Assembly (NCBI GenBank): GCA_024362935.1
Contig: JANCRA010000033.1
Coordinates: 4,483,001 to 4,547,000 of the forward strand
Direction: 5' to 3'
Length of the DNA: 64,000 bases
From: Setophaga petechia
Taxonomy: Eukaryota; Chordata; Aves; Passeriformes; Parulidae
The notes below the pieces were generated by a model. That model was not told the origin of the DNA, did not search any database, and was given only the letters and a program-made list of their open reading frames with translations. How positions within the stretch are numbered: the stretch's first letter is position 1; each line of letters starts with the position of its first letter. A program made the translations under genes and the position numbers. Below are positions 37,001 through 48,120 of this stretch, in pieces.

Positions 37001-40000
37001 CACTTTGTTCCCAGATCCTCAGGAGTACTGCCAGCCCCAGGGATGCAGCTGGACTCACCTTTCTCACTCAGGAGGTATTTGCAGGTGCAATAAACCCAGA
37101 GCAGAGTGAGCAAACCAGAGAAGTAGAAAACGCTTTCCCAGCCGTACCAATCCAGGAGGAGAGATCCTGCACCACCAATCAGCAGCGTTCTGCAAGGGGA
37201 AGCACTCAGATTCACTGGCCTGGCTGACAGCTCACACTGAGCACATTGATGGGAGACTGTCCCTGGGGTCAACACTGCTGTCACTCAACCACAGAATCCT
37301 AAAATTATTTGGGTTGGAAGGGACCTTAAAGCTCATGTTGTTCTACCCCCTGCCATGGGCAGGGAGACCTTCCACTATCCCAGGTTGTTCCAGACCCCAT
37401 CCAAGCTGGTCTTGGACACTTCCAGGGATGGGGCAGCCACAGCTGCTCTGGGCACCCTGTGCCAGGGCCTCAGCACCCTCACAGGGGAGAATTTCTCAGC
37501 CACTGCATGTGTGGGTGCTGCCACCAGTCCCAAAATGGCTCTGCAACCTGTCCTGTTCCTGAGTGGCATCTCAGCCCAGATCCTCAGTGGCAGGAGAAAT
37601 CCCAAAGGGACCTTACCTTCACCAGCCCCTCACTGAAAAATGGTCATTGGGGAAAGAAAAGTAGGTTGGTGGTGTGCAGTATCCCAGAGAATGTGTAAAG
37701 CAGCTAAAGAAATGAGAACACTGGAAAACTAATTGATTCAACACACTGATATTTCTATTTGGCTTTTAAGCAACCTTTCCATTTAGAAAGGAAATTCTGA
37801 TGGAAATCAGCAGAGATGGAGAAGTTCTATTCTTCCCATCTATCAGAGAGGACAGGTGACCAGTGTCAGGCTCTTCCTACTGAATTGGGCTGTTTCCCAC
37901 AGTAATTAAATGTTGCAAACAGTCTTCAAAGTCTGGTTTGAAAAGAAAGAGAAAACAACACATAAATCCTTGGCAGGCAGGACAGCAACTGCCTGAGGCT
38001 TCCTCAGCTGCAGCAGGAGTCCTTGAGGACCCGTGGATCCACATGCACTTTGGGCTGTGAGTTTTGCCTCCAACTATTTAATGGCATTTCATCAGATAGG
38101 ATGTCCAGAGCTGTCACTGCTGCTCAGAGGTCTCTGAACTCACCCAAACTGGGATCCAGTCCCCACTGTGCTGTAGGTGAAGGCTCGCTCGCTCTCCCGG
38201 ACCCTCTGGGACAGCAGGCTGGCCAGGGATGGGAAGTACACCCCTGAGAGAAACAGCAGCAAGGCAGGGAGCAGTCAGGCAAAGAAACCCCAAATTTAAA
38301 AGGTCCAGAGTGAGCAAAACGCTGAGATAAAGCAGCACAATTTTTGGTGAATTCTAAACTGGGATATAAAATAAACTGAGGGGATCCATCGCCATCAAAG
38401 GTTTTTTGTGCCTTCTCCGTAATCCCCTTTCATCATCACCACTGGTACTGTAAATCCATCAGTGCCAATGCACTTCCCAGTGCTGCAGCTTGGCAAGAGG
38501 GAAGGAAAATCACTCCAAACTATCCAAAAGTTTTGGCAAGGGCCAATTTTCTCTGAGTGTTTTAAAGGAGTTTTAAAATGTGGAAAACCAAACACGGCCA
38601 GAGATGATTTCCAAAGCCTGCAGCCCCTGTCTGGCAGAGAGATTTCTACAGGGAAATGACTTGTCAGTGACTTTCTCTAGAAATGTCACTGGTTTTTCCC
38701 AGAAGTTCTGGATGTGGAGGCTGTTTTGAGGCAGAGAATTGCCCAGACACCCATGGGAAGGGTTCATGCACTGCAAACCACAGGATTTGCATCTCAATGT
38801 GCTGCACATGAGCCTCTGTGCAAGGAAGCCCCTGGACAGACAGACACACGGACATGCTCAGGACAGGGGTCTCACCTTGCAGCAGCCCCATGAGGAACCT
38901 GGAGGAGGTCATAAAAACCAGATGGGCTGAAGTGATGTGGGTGAGCAGAGGGGTGAGGACTGTGAGGAACCCCCAGGCTGATGCTGAAAGGAGGAGAACT
39001 TTCTCACCTCCTATTCTGGAAGACAGAAAACGCATTATCAAAGACAACAGGGCAAAAGGGCAAAGTCCTCCAGTTCAGACTCAAGTGCCCTTCCCAGTTT
39101 AACCTGTTTTTAAGAGCAACCTTTTGGTCAAACCTGTTCTTCTCTTGGCCTTTGGGGAGTAGCTCTGACCTTTTCCCTTCCCAGTTCCTGCCAGCCCTGC
39201 CAATCCAACTGATCCCAGAGGCCTCACAGCACTGAGCCACTCAACTCTCTGATGGTGGTGGAGGGGAAGCCCAACTGCTGCCACCATTCTGCTTCCACCA
39301 CTCTGCTTCTCTTAACCAGTGATGGTGTTTTCCATTTGCTCTTTTGCAATCCTCAGCTCTGCCTTTTACCATTCAGGTTTCTCCAGGTGTTTTCTTGCAA
39401 ACTCTTAAGGACCTCAATTAAATAGCACAGTGCACTTCACAGATAATGCATCCCTTCCAGGCATGTGCTCCTCACAAAAGATTTCATAGAAAAGCTCTCT
39501 CACTAAGAATAGATTGGCTGGGGAAAGGGACTCAAGCAGGTAATGATTCAGATCCTCCCTTACAGCCAGCTGGGGAAATTGTTTGCTTTTTAATTCATAT
39601 GACACAATGGAGACAGTTTTTCTAAACATGATGGAAACAGTGCATGGGGACTTGCTTCAGAAAAGACTACAAGAGGATGTAGGGCAGAGAGACTGGAAGT
39701 GCTGAACTGAAAACCAAGATCACCTGTGCAGATCAAATCAGAAAAGCTGTATTCACAGAATCCTAGAACGTGCAGGGATGAGCCATCCACAGCTTCTATC
39801 TGGCCAGTCTAAAGCACCCACATCCCTTCTCAGCCAGAGCTTCTCCCCATGGACACACTGGACCCTCCACCCCTTCGCTGGGGTCTGGAACTGGAACTGC
39901 GGGGTCAAAACCAAGCTAAGCATCATTAAACCAAGAAAACATGAGAATAATTGCCAGTACTGGTCACTGATGTGTCCTCCAACAATCTGTGTCAAGCAGT

Positions 40001-43000
40001 ATCCCCAGAAGAAGCTGCTGAGCACGACCCCAAACTGCTTCTTGTCCCAGTCGAAGTAGGAGCTGAGGGCCACGGCGCAGATGGGCACGGTGACACGGGC
40101 ACAGTACAGCAGGCACGTCCCCAGCAGCAGCATCGCTGTCCACACGCGGCATTCAGGCCTGCAGGGAGGGAGAGGAAGGTGGGACAGGGCAGGGGGGATG
40201 CTGGGCCCCTGCTGTGGATCCCTGCGCAGCCAGGGTTGAGTGGTCAGCTTGGCTTTGCCAGCCGAGTCTGTCTGGATAAAATGAAGGTCAGCACAAGTCC
40301 CCCAGGCACAGCGGTGCTGACACAGAGTGCATCCCATCTGCTGGCTTTTAGGAACGATGCCAGCTTCATCCCAAACACTCTTTGACTCCAGCAGCAAACG
40401 TCTGTCCACAGGCTGCAAGGCTGAGTGGGCTGCTTGGACATCACTGGCTGCAGATGGAGGGAAAGGCAGGAGGGAACCTGGTTTGTTTGCTTTTTTACCC
40501 CAAACAAGAAACTGTTCTTTAAAAGATAAGGAAATGTTCTTTAAAAGATAAGAATAACAAAGGAAAGGTCAGGGCATGACGTTGGAAGTACCTGCATGAG
40601 ACACACCCCTTGGTAGCAAACATTAATTATTTGGCATTTCTACCCATTCCCCAGGGGAGGTGATTTGTGTTACCCATCCTAAAAAGGAGGGATATGCAGG
40701 AATTCTTTAGGGACATAAGACTTGATGGGCCTGAAGAGCTCAGTGAGATAAGCAAAATAATTAAGCCTGCATAGATAAGAAATTTTAGACAATAAGAGTC
40801 AAAATATGCTAACAGAATATGTATTTCTGGTGTGTGAATTCTCAGCATCAAGAAATGGGCTCCTACAGGAGTAAGTGAGAAGCAAGCCAGCGATGGATTC
40901 TGTAGCAAACAAATACATTTTGCTCCAAATGTCAGGTAAATCCCTCTGCCTTCCTTCAGCCATGCCACTTCGGGTGCCCTCCCTTGCCAGTGAATTACAG
41001 AGTTAAAAGCTGAGTAAGAACACCCACTATTGGTACTATTTATGTTTGATTATTTCTCGGCCCAGAGGCCAGAGCACAAAGCACTGAGCTAACACACTCT
41101 GTGCTCCAGGGGAATTCACTGTACCAGGGCAGGAACCTCTGGGCTTTCCACCCTGCTAAACACACCCACCCTCCATGTGGGAAACAACCCGGGTCACCTT
41201 TTACATCAAACAGAGAGCTGATTTCTCTGTACTGGAATGATGATAAATGTGGGTTAATCCCACACAGCACAACCCCATTTATAAAGGTGTAAATGGGCCC
41301 TCACAGTGGGGAGGTGAAGGAACAATGAAAAGCAGAACAGGTGAACCTGCTGGAGATGGATTTATTGCTGTTTCCTGACAAGGCAGATAAGCAGCTCAGG
41401 GCTAACCTCTGGCAGGAGGAACTGGAAGTGTTTCAGGTGGTGTTTAGAGGGCTGGAACTGTTGTTACTGTGCACACGCACGAGTGCACAAAATAACACAG
41501 AAACTGGCAAACCTCACGTCTCTTTGCTGGAGGAATGAGTAACCAGGGCTTGACCTGCCTCAGTCATTCCAGCTAGCTGGGAAATGCTCTCACAGCCCCT
41601 CCTGGGCTCACCCTGAGAGGAAGTTATCTTCAGTCATATCTCCATTTGCTGCAAAACTAAAGGTGGGCTGGCTTGTAACCACCAGCCCCAGCCAGTTCCA
41701 GGAACAGTGGCTCCACTGACTCCAGCCTGCCACAGAAAAGCACAGGGAAAGCAAAGGCTCCAGGACACTGCATGGCTGGGTCAGAGAAACCCCAGCAGGA
41801 CAATACAGCAGGAGTTTTTGGGTAAAAATCCCCCACCAAAGGCAGGGGGCAGGTGGGATAACCAGCCATGGAAAACCTTTCAGGGATGGGATGCTTCCAG
41901 GCACAGCTCCTGCCTGCCCTGCCCAAATGGGCTGCTGCCAGTCCAGGGTCATAATCTCTGTTATCTCCAAGAGCACAGCACTGATAAATTCGAGCTACTG
42001 AACCTGCAACAATGGAGGTGATGGAGTAAAGCATAGCAGCCAGTGATGTGTGGAGGTATTTTCTATTATTCAGCCACCAAGATAGTTTGCGAATTGTACT
42101 TTTCCCTTGCAGCAAAGGGAGACCTTTATGAGCTTTCACTGGAGTGGGGCTGAGCTCTGTCTCTCCAGTCATTCTGGTGTGTTCAGAATAACCTGCAGCT
42201 ATCCTGATAAGCACAGCAGCATTTTATTACCAGATCAACAGTTCCTCCTTTATCCTAAACCCTGTATAACTCTGCAAGGTGTATGAGGGAGAGAATGAGA
42301 CCTGAGCATCTCCAGGATTCTTTACTTCATTTCTCTCAAGAAGCCTCTCCAGCTGATGTTCTGACAAAACTCTAGAGATATATTTTTCTCTTGACTTTTA
42401 TTTTTATTCCAAAGTACTAAACAATTCTCTGGGTGTATGGTACACTCTCAATGTTCTCTTTGACTACTACTCCATTCTATATTCTCTTCCTTTATGTTTA
42501 ATTACATCAGTAGGGATTATGCTCACAACAAGTGGGGAATATAATGACAGCTTCAGACTACCTCTTCCTCTGTAGGCAGCACATCCAGCTAGGAAAATCC
42601 ATGCAAAGAGTATGAGTGTCAAATGTAATCAGTAGCTGCTCACACCCACCTGGAAGCATGGCAGGAATGATTTCCCTGCAAGGACAATGACGTGCTTGCA
42701 TCACAGGAAAGAGCTTTGTAAATGGATTTTCTCCTAATTATAGTTATCACAGAGGCTGCAGATGACTCAACGTTCTGCTCAGTGCAAAACAACAACAGCA
42801 GAGGTTACACAGGAGGAACCTGCACTAGCACAAAGACAGGAATTAAACCCCTCCTTTCAAAGCTGAGGAATAGTGACAAATCAAACAGAAGTTTTTGTGG
42901 GTGACATCAGCCATCTGAGAAGTGAAACCTCACCAGGGGTAACAGATTAAATCTAACCCATCCCCTGGTGAGGGAGGGAGACAGAGTGTGCTGCAGATAA

Positions 43001-46000
43001 CCAGGCTAAGTCAGAGCACAGGAAATCACAGCCACTGCTGTCACCAGTGCCACCAGCCTGATTCACCCTCCAGACCAAGCATCCCCCACCAAGATCCCTG
43101 GGCCAGTCCTGGCTACATGTGACAGGCACTTCTGTGAGAGGGGCCAGAGTGGGGCTAGCCCTCCACACCATTGGCAGGGAATATCTGGAGTTTTCTGGAG
43201 CCACTGAACTGATGTCATCTGGTGCTGAGTGATGGCAGTGGTTCCTCAGTGCCCAGCCTGATGTGCAATCCCCTCCTCCCCACAGGAGACAGGCACTGCA
43301 GGTGCATCCCCTCCTGCACACCACCGGGACTCTCTTCACTGAGCAAAGCAGCCATGCAGCCAGAAACACTTCCTATTTCACAAACCTCCAACCACCACCC
43401 AGACTACCCAGACTATAATTAGCCCAGGCCCTTAAGACTCTTCCTGGGTGGCTTTTTGAGCAACCCTGTCTGATGTCCCTTGGTTCTCCTCCTCCAAATG
43501 CAGCCTTGGACACTGGGTGGAAATGGCTTTGCTTCCAAGCATCCCCTGACTTCCCTGAGACCCAGCTCCCACCAACCAAATGGATCCCCCAGTCAGGGCA
43601 CAGTGGTTAGGATGGATTTTTCAAGGATGCCTGAGATCCCCAAAGGGGCAAAAGCAAGCTGAGCTGTCTGGCAGTGCAAGCAGAGCCAGCAGCACAGGGT
43701 ATCTTTATTTGCAGTGTGTTTTCCTGCTGGAGGAATTTCTCCAGTAGATGCCACAGAGCAAATATTTATTCAACTTTTATTTCTCTTGACTCGCCTCCCT
43801 CCTTTCCCCCGGTCTGCAGGGCTCTGGCAGACACTCAGGTCACTGTTGAGATGGACTCTCAGGGGCTCAGGCTGTCAATTACATCCCAGTTTAGCCCCTC
43901 CAAGGCACGAGTCAGGACCTCCAGGTATTTTCAGGTGCTCAGGGAGCTGTGTTAGACAGCACGACTACGAACAGCCTGTCCCAGCTACAGCTCTTGGCCA
44001 GAAGCCATCTGCAATATCTGTGGGTGTTTTCCATCACTGCAAGAAGAAATGGGAACTGCAGCTCCTGATCTGCACAGGCTGGGCACAGGGACCATCAGTA
44101 GAGCACAACACCCACCTCCCAGGGAGGGCATCTCTACCTCAGTTCCCCTCTCTAAAAGGAGATCAGGAACACTTCTGTGGGAGATGCAGGGAGAACACAG
44201 CAGTGCAGTCACCCCCTGTGCCCCCAGCCCTCCCCCTGTCCCAGCCACCAGCAGGGGACCCTCCCCAGGCCCTGGCAGGAGCCCAGGGCAGGAGGGGATG
44301 AGCCCACATGGTGGCACTGAGCTCCCAGCCACGCCACCAGCTCCAAACCCAGCACACCCAGCAGCCCAAGCTGAGGCCATCCACACCCAGGGGAATGTCC
44401 CCAGCACGGGCAGCTGGTGCCTGTGGTCCCCCTGTCAACCATGGCGTGTCCACACCTCCCTCATCACCATCCCCAGGCCCATGGGATCATATTCCCTCAA
44501 AAACACTCTTCTCCAGCTTCCCTGCCTATAGCTTTAATTTACAATAATCACCACATGCAGGACTGACTGACATGGCACCAACACAGCAGCCATGCAGACA
44601 CCCCTGTGCCAGGAGATAATACCCAGGTTGTTATTTTTAACCCTGTTTGACAGTCCTTTCACTTCTCATTCTTTGTTTTTTCTCAACAATTTCTCCATCA
44701 AAATCTAACATGCTTGTCAAGAGAGAGGCTTGGAGTAATTTCTCCCCCCACTCCTCAAGCAGATTTTGTCATGCTCTAGACCAGCTCCAAGCTAATGATT
44801 TGTCACTGTCAAAGCTAGCTTTGGGGTTTAGGGGAGAGCTGTTGGATTTTTTTCCCAATCCAGCTAGCAGCCAACAAGAGCAGCACAGAGGACACAGGGC
44901 TTTTTTTCCTGGGAAAGCTGCTGGCTTCCTGTCTGCCTCCTGTGCTCAAGCTCCCTCCACAGAGCTGCAGATGGCAACAAAGTGGTGTTCAGCAAACGAG
45001 CTCTGGGTTTATTCCCTCTCTTCATTTCTTGCTTTCGGCAAAAGCAAAGATGAAATTAAATTTCAGCAGCTCATATGAGCTGGAAGAAGTTGTTGAGTCC
45101 AGGTGGAGGTGGTGAGAAAACATAATAATAAAGCAGAGGCGTGCTTTGCACACTGATCTGAGGGCATACATGGACCAGCCAGGAATGAAATGTGTGCCCT
45201 GCTTATGTTTTCCATGTGAAAAAAGTTCTCAGCAAGGTCACTATTAAACCCAGAGTAAGGAACTCATAAAACAAAAATCCCAACCACTAAAAATACCCCA
45301 AATAACCAACTAAAACTGCAACATCATGTTGACAAAAGATGAGGGCGCAGAACTCAGAAAAAACAACTGACTGTTGTCTCTGGGCAAAGATCAGGTGACT
45401 GGAGATCAGCCTGTGGCCGGGGTAGGACTCCTTTTATCTCTGGAGCTTAAAGAAACTTTTATAATCAGCCCTTGTCTTCAGGTGTAGCCAGAGGCTGGGA
45501 GATGCAGAGTGGCTTCTGGAGTCATTTGCTTTCCCAGGGCACAATGAGTTTTTCATGCTGCATTTCTCTCCTGGAGGCACCATCCAAAATGTGAGCCCCA
45601 CATCCAGTGCTGGATCTGCTGGTTGCCTTCAGCAGCTGATCTCTCTTTTCACTGCTTTGGTCTTCCCTGAGTCAAACCAGAGATGCTTAAACACATCCAC
45701 TGCCCGAGGGGTCCTGCTTTGGCATGTCAGGATCATCATTAAGAAATGCTCTCTAACTGTCCAGATGTGCTCCATAAGCATGAGGGCTTTTTCAAGCCCC
45801 AAACTGAAATCCCCAAGTGCTGCTCTTGGAAGAGATGTGAGATAATGGAGCCATTGGAAACCTGCAGAAAAGTTTGGGAAAGGCAGGCAGGAGAAAACAC
45901 AAGGCAAGAAGAGTGGAAGAGGAAGGAACAGCCAGTTGGAAAAAGGGAAGACAAGAGAAGAAGCAGCATGAACAAAGATGGAAAAATAAACCTGCCAAGA

Positions 46001-48120
46001 TAACTGTTTATGTCTCCTTGCACTGACAGATCTTGGAAGGCTGCCTGGCATGTCTTTTGTTGGAGCATGAAAGGAGAACCCATGTCACTTCCCCCACTTG
46101 ATAACACCTTGCCCCCACGGCAGTAACTCACTGCTTGGGAAATATGAGAGTTATTTATTTGCATTACTGTCACAAATTGTCCACCAAATTCACATCACCC
46201 AAAGAGGAACTTGATACAACTTGACAAACCTGCTCCAATGATCTGGCAGCTCATTCCCCCTTTCTGCTCCTCCTTACTCAACCTCCACCTGCTCAGTTTA
46301 CTTTAGGCCATAAAACCTCCATAAAACCTCCCCAAAGAAGGGCTGTGACCACCTCTGTGTCTACGCTAAACAATGGGACACGATCTCAGCTGCTGTAAAC
46401 TACAGCAATATAGATAATGATCTGAGGTGCCTTAGGGTTATCCTGCTGCTCCTTCCCATTAACAGGATTCTCTCAATTATTAGCAGCACTTAGCACGGTC
46501 AGGATCACTTAAAATGTCTGTCTCGATCAACAGGTTGTTTTCATCCCTTTTGTTTTGGAAAGTGTTATCTATGTTTTGCATTTTTCCGAAGAGATTTTGA
46601 GAAACAGGAGAGCTTGTTCTGGTCAATTTTTTCTTGGTGTTTTTTTTTTGTTGTTGTTGTTTTTTTGTTTTTTTGTTTTTTTGTTTGTTTTTTGGTTTTT
46701 TTGGGAGGGGGGGCGTTCCTAGCGGAGAAGCTATAAACTAAAGTTTTTCCTCATGAAAATCTGGTGTGAATTCCCACCACTCCCACTTCTCAAAGACTTA
46801 GGGAAAAGTCAGCAAGGGGGAGACAGAGAAGGAATTTTCCTAAGTGCTTTAGGGGGAAAGAACCTTCAAATGTTAAGAGCCTCTGTGCCAAAGGTCTTCT
46901 TTAAGGCCCACCCCGTTAGTCAGAGTGAGCGTGGGTTTGATGAGACATCCCAGTCTCTGAGTGCAGGAGGATTCCCCCTCGGGACAGCAGTTCAGAGCCG
47001 GCCATCAGCCTGCTGCCCCTAGAGAGCCATGGGTGAGAAACACCAACTCATCCAGGGGCAATCCCTCCCCTGGCCCCGTGTCCCTGTGCTTTGGCACGGG
47101 TGTCACTCATCCAGGGGCAATCCCTCCCCTGGCCCCTTGTCCCTGTGCTTTGGCACGGGTGCCACCTGTCTGTCCTGTGGCTGTCCCGCTGCTCTCCTGC
47201 CAGGGCGAGGTCCCCGCAGTGCGACCCCAAGGCGAGGGGAAGAGGGGAGCCCCAGGGCTGGGCACCACGGTGGCAGCCACACATCAGCCACTGAAACCGA
47301 GACGGATTTCTCAAGCACAGGGATTCCCAGCTTGGAAAAGCCTCTGACCATGAACTCCAGCTGCCCCGCTGGTACTTTGGAACCATCATCTCACCAGATG
47401 GGAGAAGGGGCTGATCCTGAGGTCCTGAGGATGAATTTGCCAGGGAGGCAGACAGGAGCAGCACTGGACACTGGATCACCCTGCCTTTGCCTGTGCCCCT
47501 GCTGTTAGAAGCGCTCACTGGGGGTTTAACTGCATTTTAAGTATTTTAATGACTTTGCATCAAGAGCAGTTCTTGCTGTCTAGCTGCTGCCCAGCTCCTA
47601 TTCTAGACTTTATCTGAATGAATGACTATCGCCAGTACAAACATCCCCACTGGAACGCTTCGATAAGAGCCTCATAGCGGTTTTGTATTTAATTCACTGA
47701 TAACAGGCCAGAAATAAGCTCAATCGTTGTTTTTTTCCCCTTGTTTTTCACAGTAATTCCCTCTCTTCCCCCTTCCTTCTACCGTCCCTGCTGCAGTCCG
47801 GAGTGAGACAGCGGGAACCGCCCGGGGCGGTGGGACCGCGTCCCTCCCGGAGGGCAGCAGCGACACAGGGACAGGAGGGTCCCGCTCCGACGGGGAGCAC
47901 CAAGCTCCTCCGGAATCGCCTCTCCGGGAGCGCTGCGGGCGGCCCGACCCCCTCCATCCCGGAGCCGCATCTTTCCCGGGAGCTGCGGGGACCGAGGATG
48001 CGGGGAGGGCACCGGGGAGTCCCGGAGAGCGCCGCCAGCAGCGGAGCGCCTTCCCCGGGAGCGGGACAGGCTCCAGCCTTACCTGGACCAGTAGGGCTCG
48101 GTGCCGCCATCCCGCCTCAT
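30922..48120 (-). CDS. SLC17A9: SLC17A9 (vesicular nucleotide transporter, VNUT), complete, 13 coding exons
   Basis: The spliced product is 429 aa; human is about 436. It is a 12-helix major facilitator of the SLC17 family. Known role: chloride- and membrane-potential-dependent loading of ATP and other nucleotides into secretory vesicles and lysosomes. Thirteen GT-AG exons (38, 198, 140, 100, 131, 97, 97, 88, 35, 116, 56, 30 and 164 bp of coding sequence) total 1290 bp and keep one frame to TAG. Recognisable blocks are LLLGTCLLYCAR (TM1), LSSFFWGYCLTQ (TM2), SSRFLMGLLQG (TM4), LLLDWYGW, FNVVPWLVAIPASLFSGFLS (TM8) and GLQTFNHSGISVN (TM10-11). Arg118 in TM4 matches human Arg119 by position, which I recall as needed for ATP transport. 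The start at 48120 gives a 13-residue lead before PEC, as in human; an in-frame ATG at 48177 would add 19 residues. Oddity: the loop 2-3 motif reads DQIGG, not DRIGG. Identity is near certain; exon edges are hand-called. Confidence 0.95.
31181..31210 (-). CDS. SLC17A9: SLC17A9 coding exon 12 (30-bp microexon)
   Basis: The acceptor is TTCTTTCCAG|G and the donor is CTAG|GTAAGG. It encodes GVANTGGALLG, matching human GVANTAGALAG in TM11. Both junctions are in phase. Confidence 0.93.
   Translation of the reverse strand, partial: GLQIQEEPS
31340..31480 (-). mobile_element. CR1-derived fragment in SLC17A9 intron 11
   Basis: The plus strand carries CAGGGGCAGGGACCCCTTC, CCAGCCCTGCTCCAAGCCC, GTCCAGCCTGGCCTTG and GCTCTGGGCACTG, the CR1 3' UTR in complement. 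Divergent. Confidence 0.65.
31701..31756 (-). CDS. SLC17A9: SLC17A9 coding exon 11
   Basis: The acceptor is TCTCTCACCAG|T and the donor is TTTG|GTAAGG. It encodes GISVNVQDLAPSCAGLLF, the conserved segment leading into TM11. Confidence 0.95.
32155..32270 (-). CDS. SLC17A9: SLC17A9 coding exon 10 (TM9-TM10)
   Basis: The acceptor is TTTTTTCCAG|G and the donor is CACAG|GTGAGG. It encodes VIGSGVSSIFALCLGQTSSF and then CKAIVFASASVGLQTFNH, closely matching human TM9-TM10. Confidence 0.95.
32800..32834 (-). CDS. SLC17A9: SLC17A9 coding exon 9 (35-bp microexon)
   Basis: The acceptor is TTCTTCTCCAG|G and the donor is CAG|GTAAGA. It encodes GYRTITIRKFMQ, matching human YRAITVRKLMQ. The phase fits exons 8 and 10. 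It is too short to be found by open-frame length and was found by homology and phase. Confidence 0.93.
33118..33205 (-). CDS. SLC17A9: SLC17A9 coding exon 8 (TM8)
   Basis: The acceptor is CTTCTTTTCAG|G and the donor is CAAG|GTGAGA. It encodes GWVFNVVPWLVAIPASLFSG and FLSDHLISQ, the best-conserved stretch of the protein. Confidence 0.96.
35171..35267 (-). CDS. SLC17A9: SLC17A9 coding exon 7 (TM7)
   Basis: The acceptor is GTATTTGCAG|G and the donor is TCCAAG|GTGGGT. It encodes AVIIAQLSTASTFFTLLSWL and PTFFKETFPDSK, the TM7 block. It ends in phase 0 after codon 267. Confidence 0.95.
36155..36251 (-). CDS. SLC17A9: SLC17A9 coding exon 6 (central loop)
   Basis: The acceptor is TTCCCTGCAG|A and the donor is ATCTG|GTAGGC. 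It encodes the cytoplasmic loop between the two six-helix halves (ELTIPMNYLTRG, then VPWKQLFRKAPIW). The second half matches the human VPWRRLFRKPAVW block; the first part is less conserved. Confidence 0.92.
37059..37189 (-). CDS. SLC17A9: SLC17A9 coding exon 5 (TM5-TM6)
   Basis: The acceptor is CCCCTTGCAG|A and the donor is AAAG|GTGAGT. It encodes TLLIGGAGSLLLDWYGWESV and then FYFSGLLTLLWVYCTCKYLL, followed by SEK. This matches the SLC17A9 TM5-TM6 block closely. Confidence 0.95.
37287..37510 (-). mobile_element. CR1 LINE fragment in SLC17A9 intron 4
   Basis: It opens CACAGAATCCTAAAATTATT, then GGTTGGAAGGGACCTTAAAG, CTGCCATGGGCAGGGAGACC, CTTCCAGGGATGGGGC and CTCTGGGCACCCTGTGCC. This is the clearest CR1 3' end in the window, lying about 100 bp upstream of exon 5 in the transcript. 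Confidence 0.88.
38144..38243 (-). CDS. SLC17A9: SLC17A9 coding exon 4
   Basis: The acceptor is TTTCTCTCAG|G and the donor is TTTGG|GTGAGT. It encodes GVYFPSLASLLSQRVRESER, then AFTYSTVGTGSQFG, the family's cytoplasmic loop and start of TM5. The phase fits exons 3 and 5. Confidence 0.94.
38876..39015 (-). CDS. SLC17A9: SLC17A9 coding exon 3 (TM3-TM4)
   Basis: The acceptor is TTTCTGTCTTCCAG|A and the donor is CAAG|GTGAGA. It encodes IGGEKVLLLSASAWGFLT (TM3) and the TM4 segment with the SSRFLMGLLQ signature, including Arg118. The first base completes codon 79 as CAA (Gln). Confidence 0.95.
39961..40158 (-). CDS. SLC17A9: SLC17A9 coding exon 2 (TM1-TM2)
   Basis: The acceptor is CCCTGCAG|G. The exon encodes residues 13-79, from PECRVW through TM1 (LLLGTCLLYCAR) and TM2 (VVLSSFFWGYCLTQ) to GGHISD. 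The donor reads CA|GTACTG, which is poor at positions +3 to +6. No other nearby GT keeps both the phase and the conserved HxxD loop. The exon ends two bases into codon 79. Confidence 0.93.
46639..46709. repeat. T-rich (TTTTTTG)n low-complexity tract
   Basis: Runs of T broken by single G in TTG and TTTTTTTG units, then GGGAGGGGGGG. On the minus strand it is an A-rich tract within SLC17A9 intron 1, about 6.5 kb upstream of exon 2. Confidence 0.9.
47046..47163. repeat. Two-copy direct repeat, 59-bp unit
   Basis: Two near-identical units beginning ACTCATCCAGGGGCAATCCC start at 47046 and 47105 and end at GGCACGGGTG. They lie within SLC17A9 intron 1, about 1 kb from exon 1. Confidence 0.85.

Larger units (their letters stand above)
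40159..48082 (-). other. SLC17A9: SLC17A9 intron 1
   Basis: A 7.9-kb first intron with no other gene recognised. It contains the T-rich tract and the 59-bp duplication. A short 23-bp tandem (TTCTTTAAAAGATAAG core) lies at about 40510-40550. Confidence 0.8.

Noticed and set aside
36955..37227. Plus-strand open frame opposite SLC17A9 exon 5
   Set aside because: It is antisense to a well-supported exon; the minus strand has the homology and splice sites.
41657..42214. 185-codon minus-strand frame in SLC17A9 intron 1
   Set aside because: It has a hydrophobic patch (LAAMLYSITSIVAGSVARI) but no homology, and it is not needed to complete the transporter.
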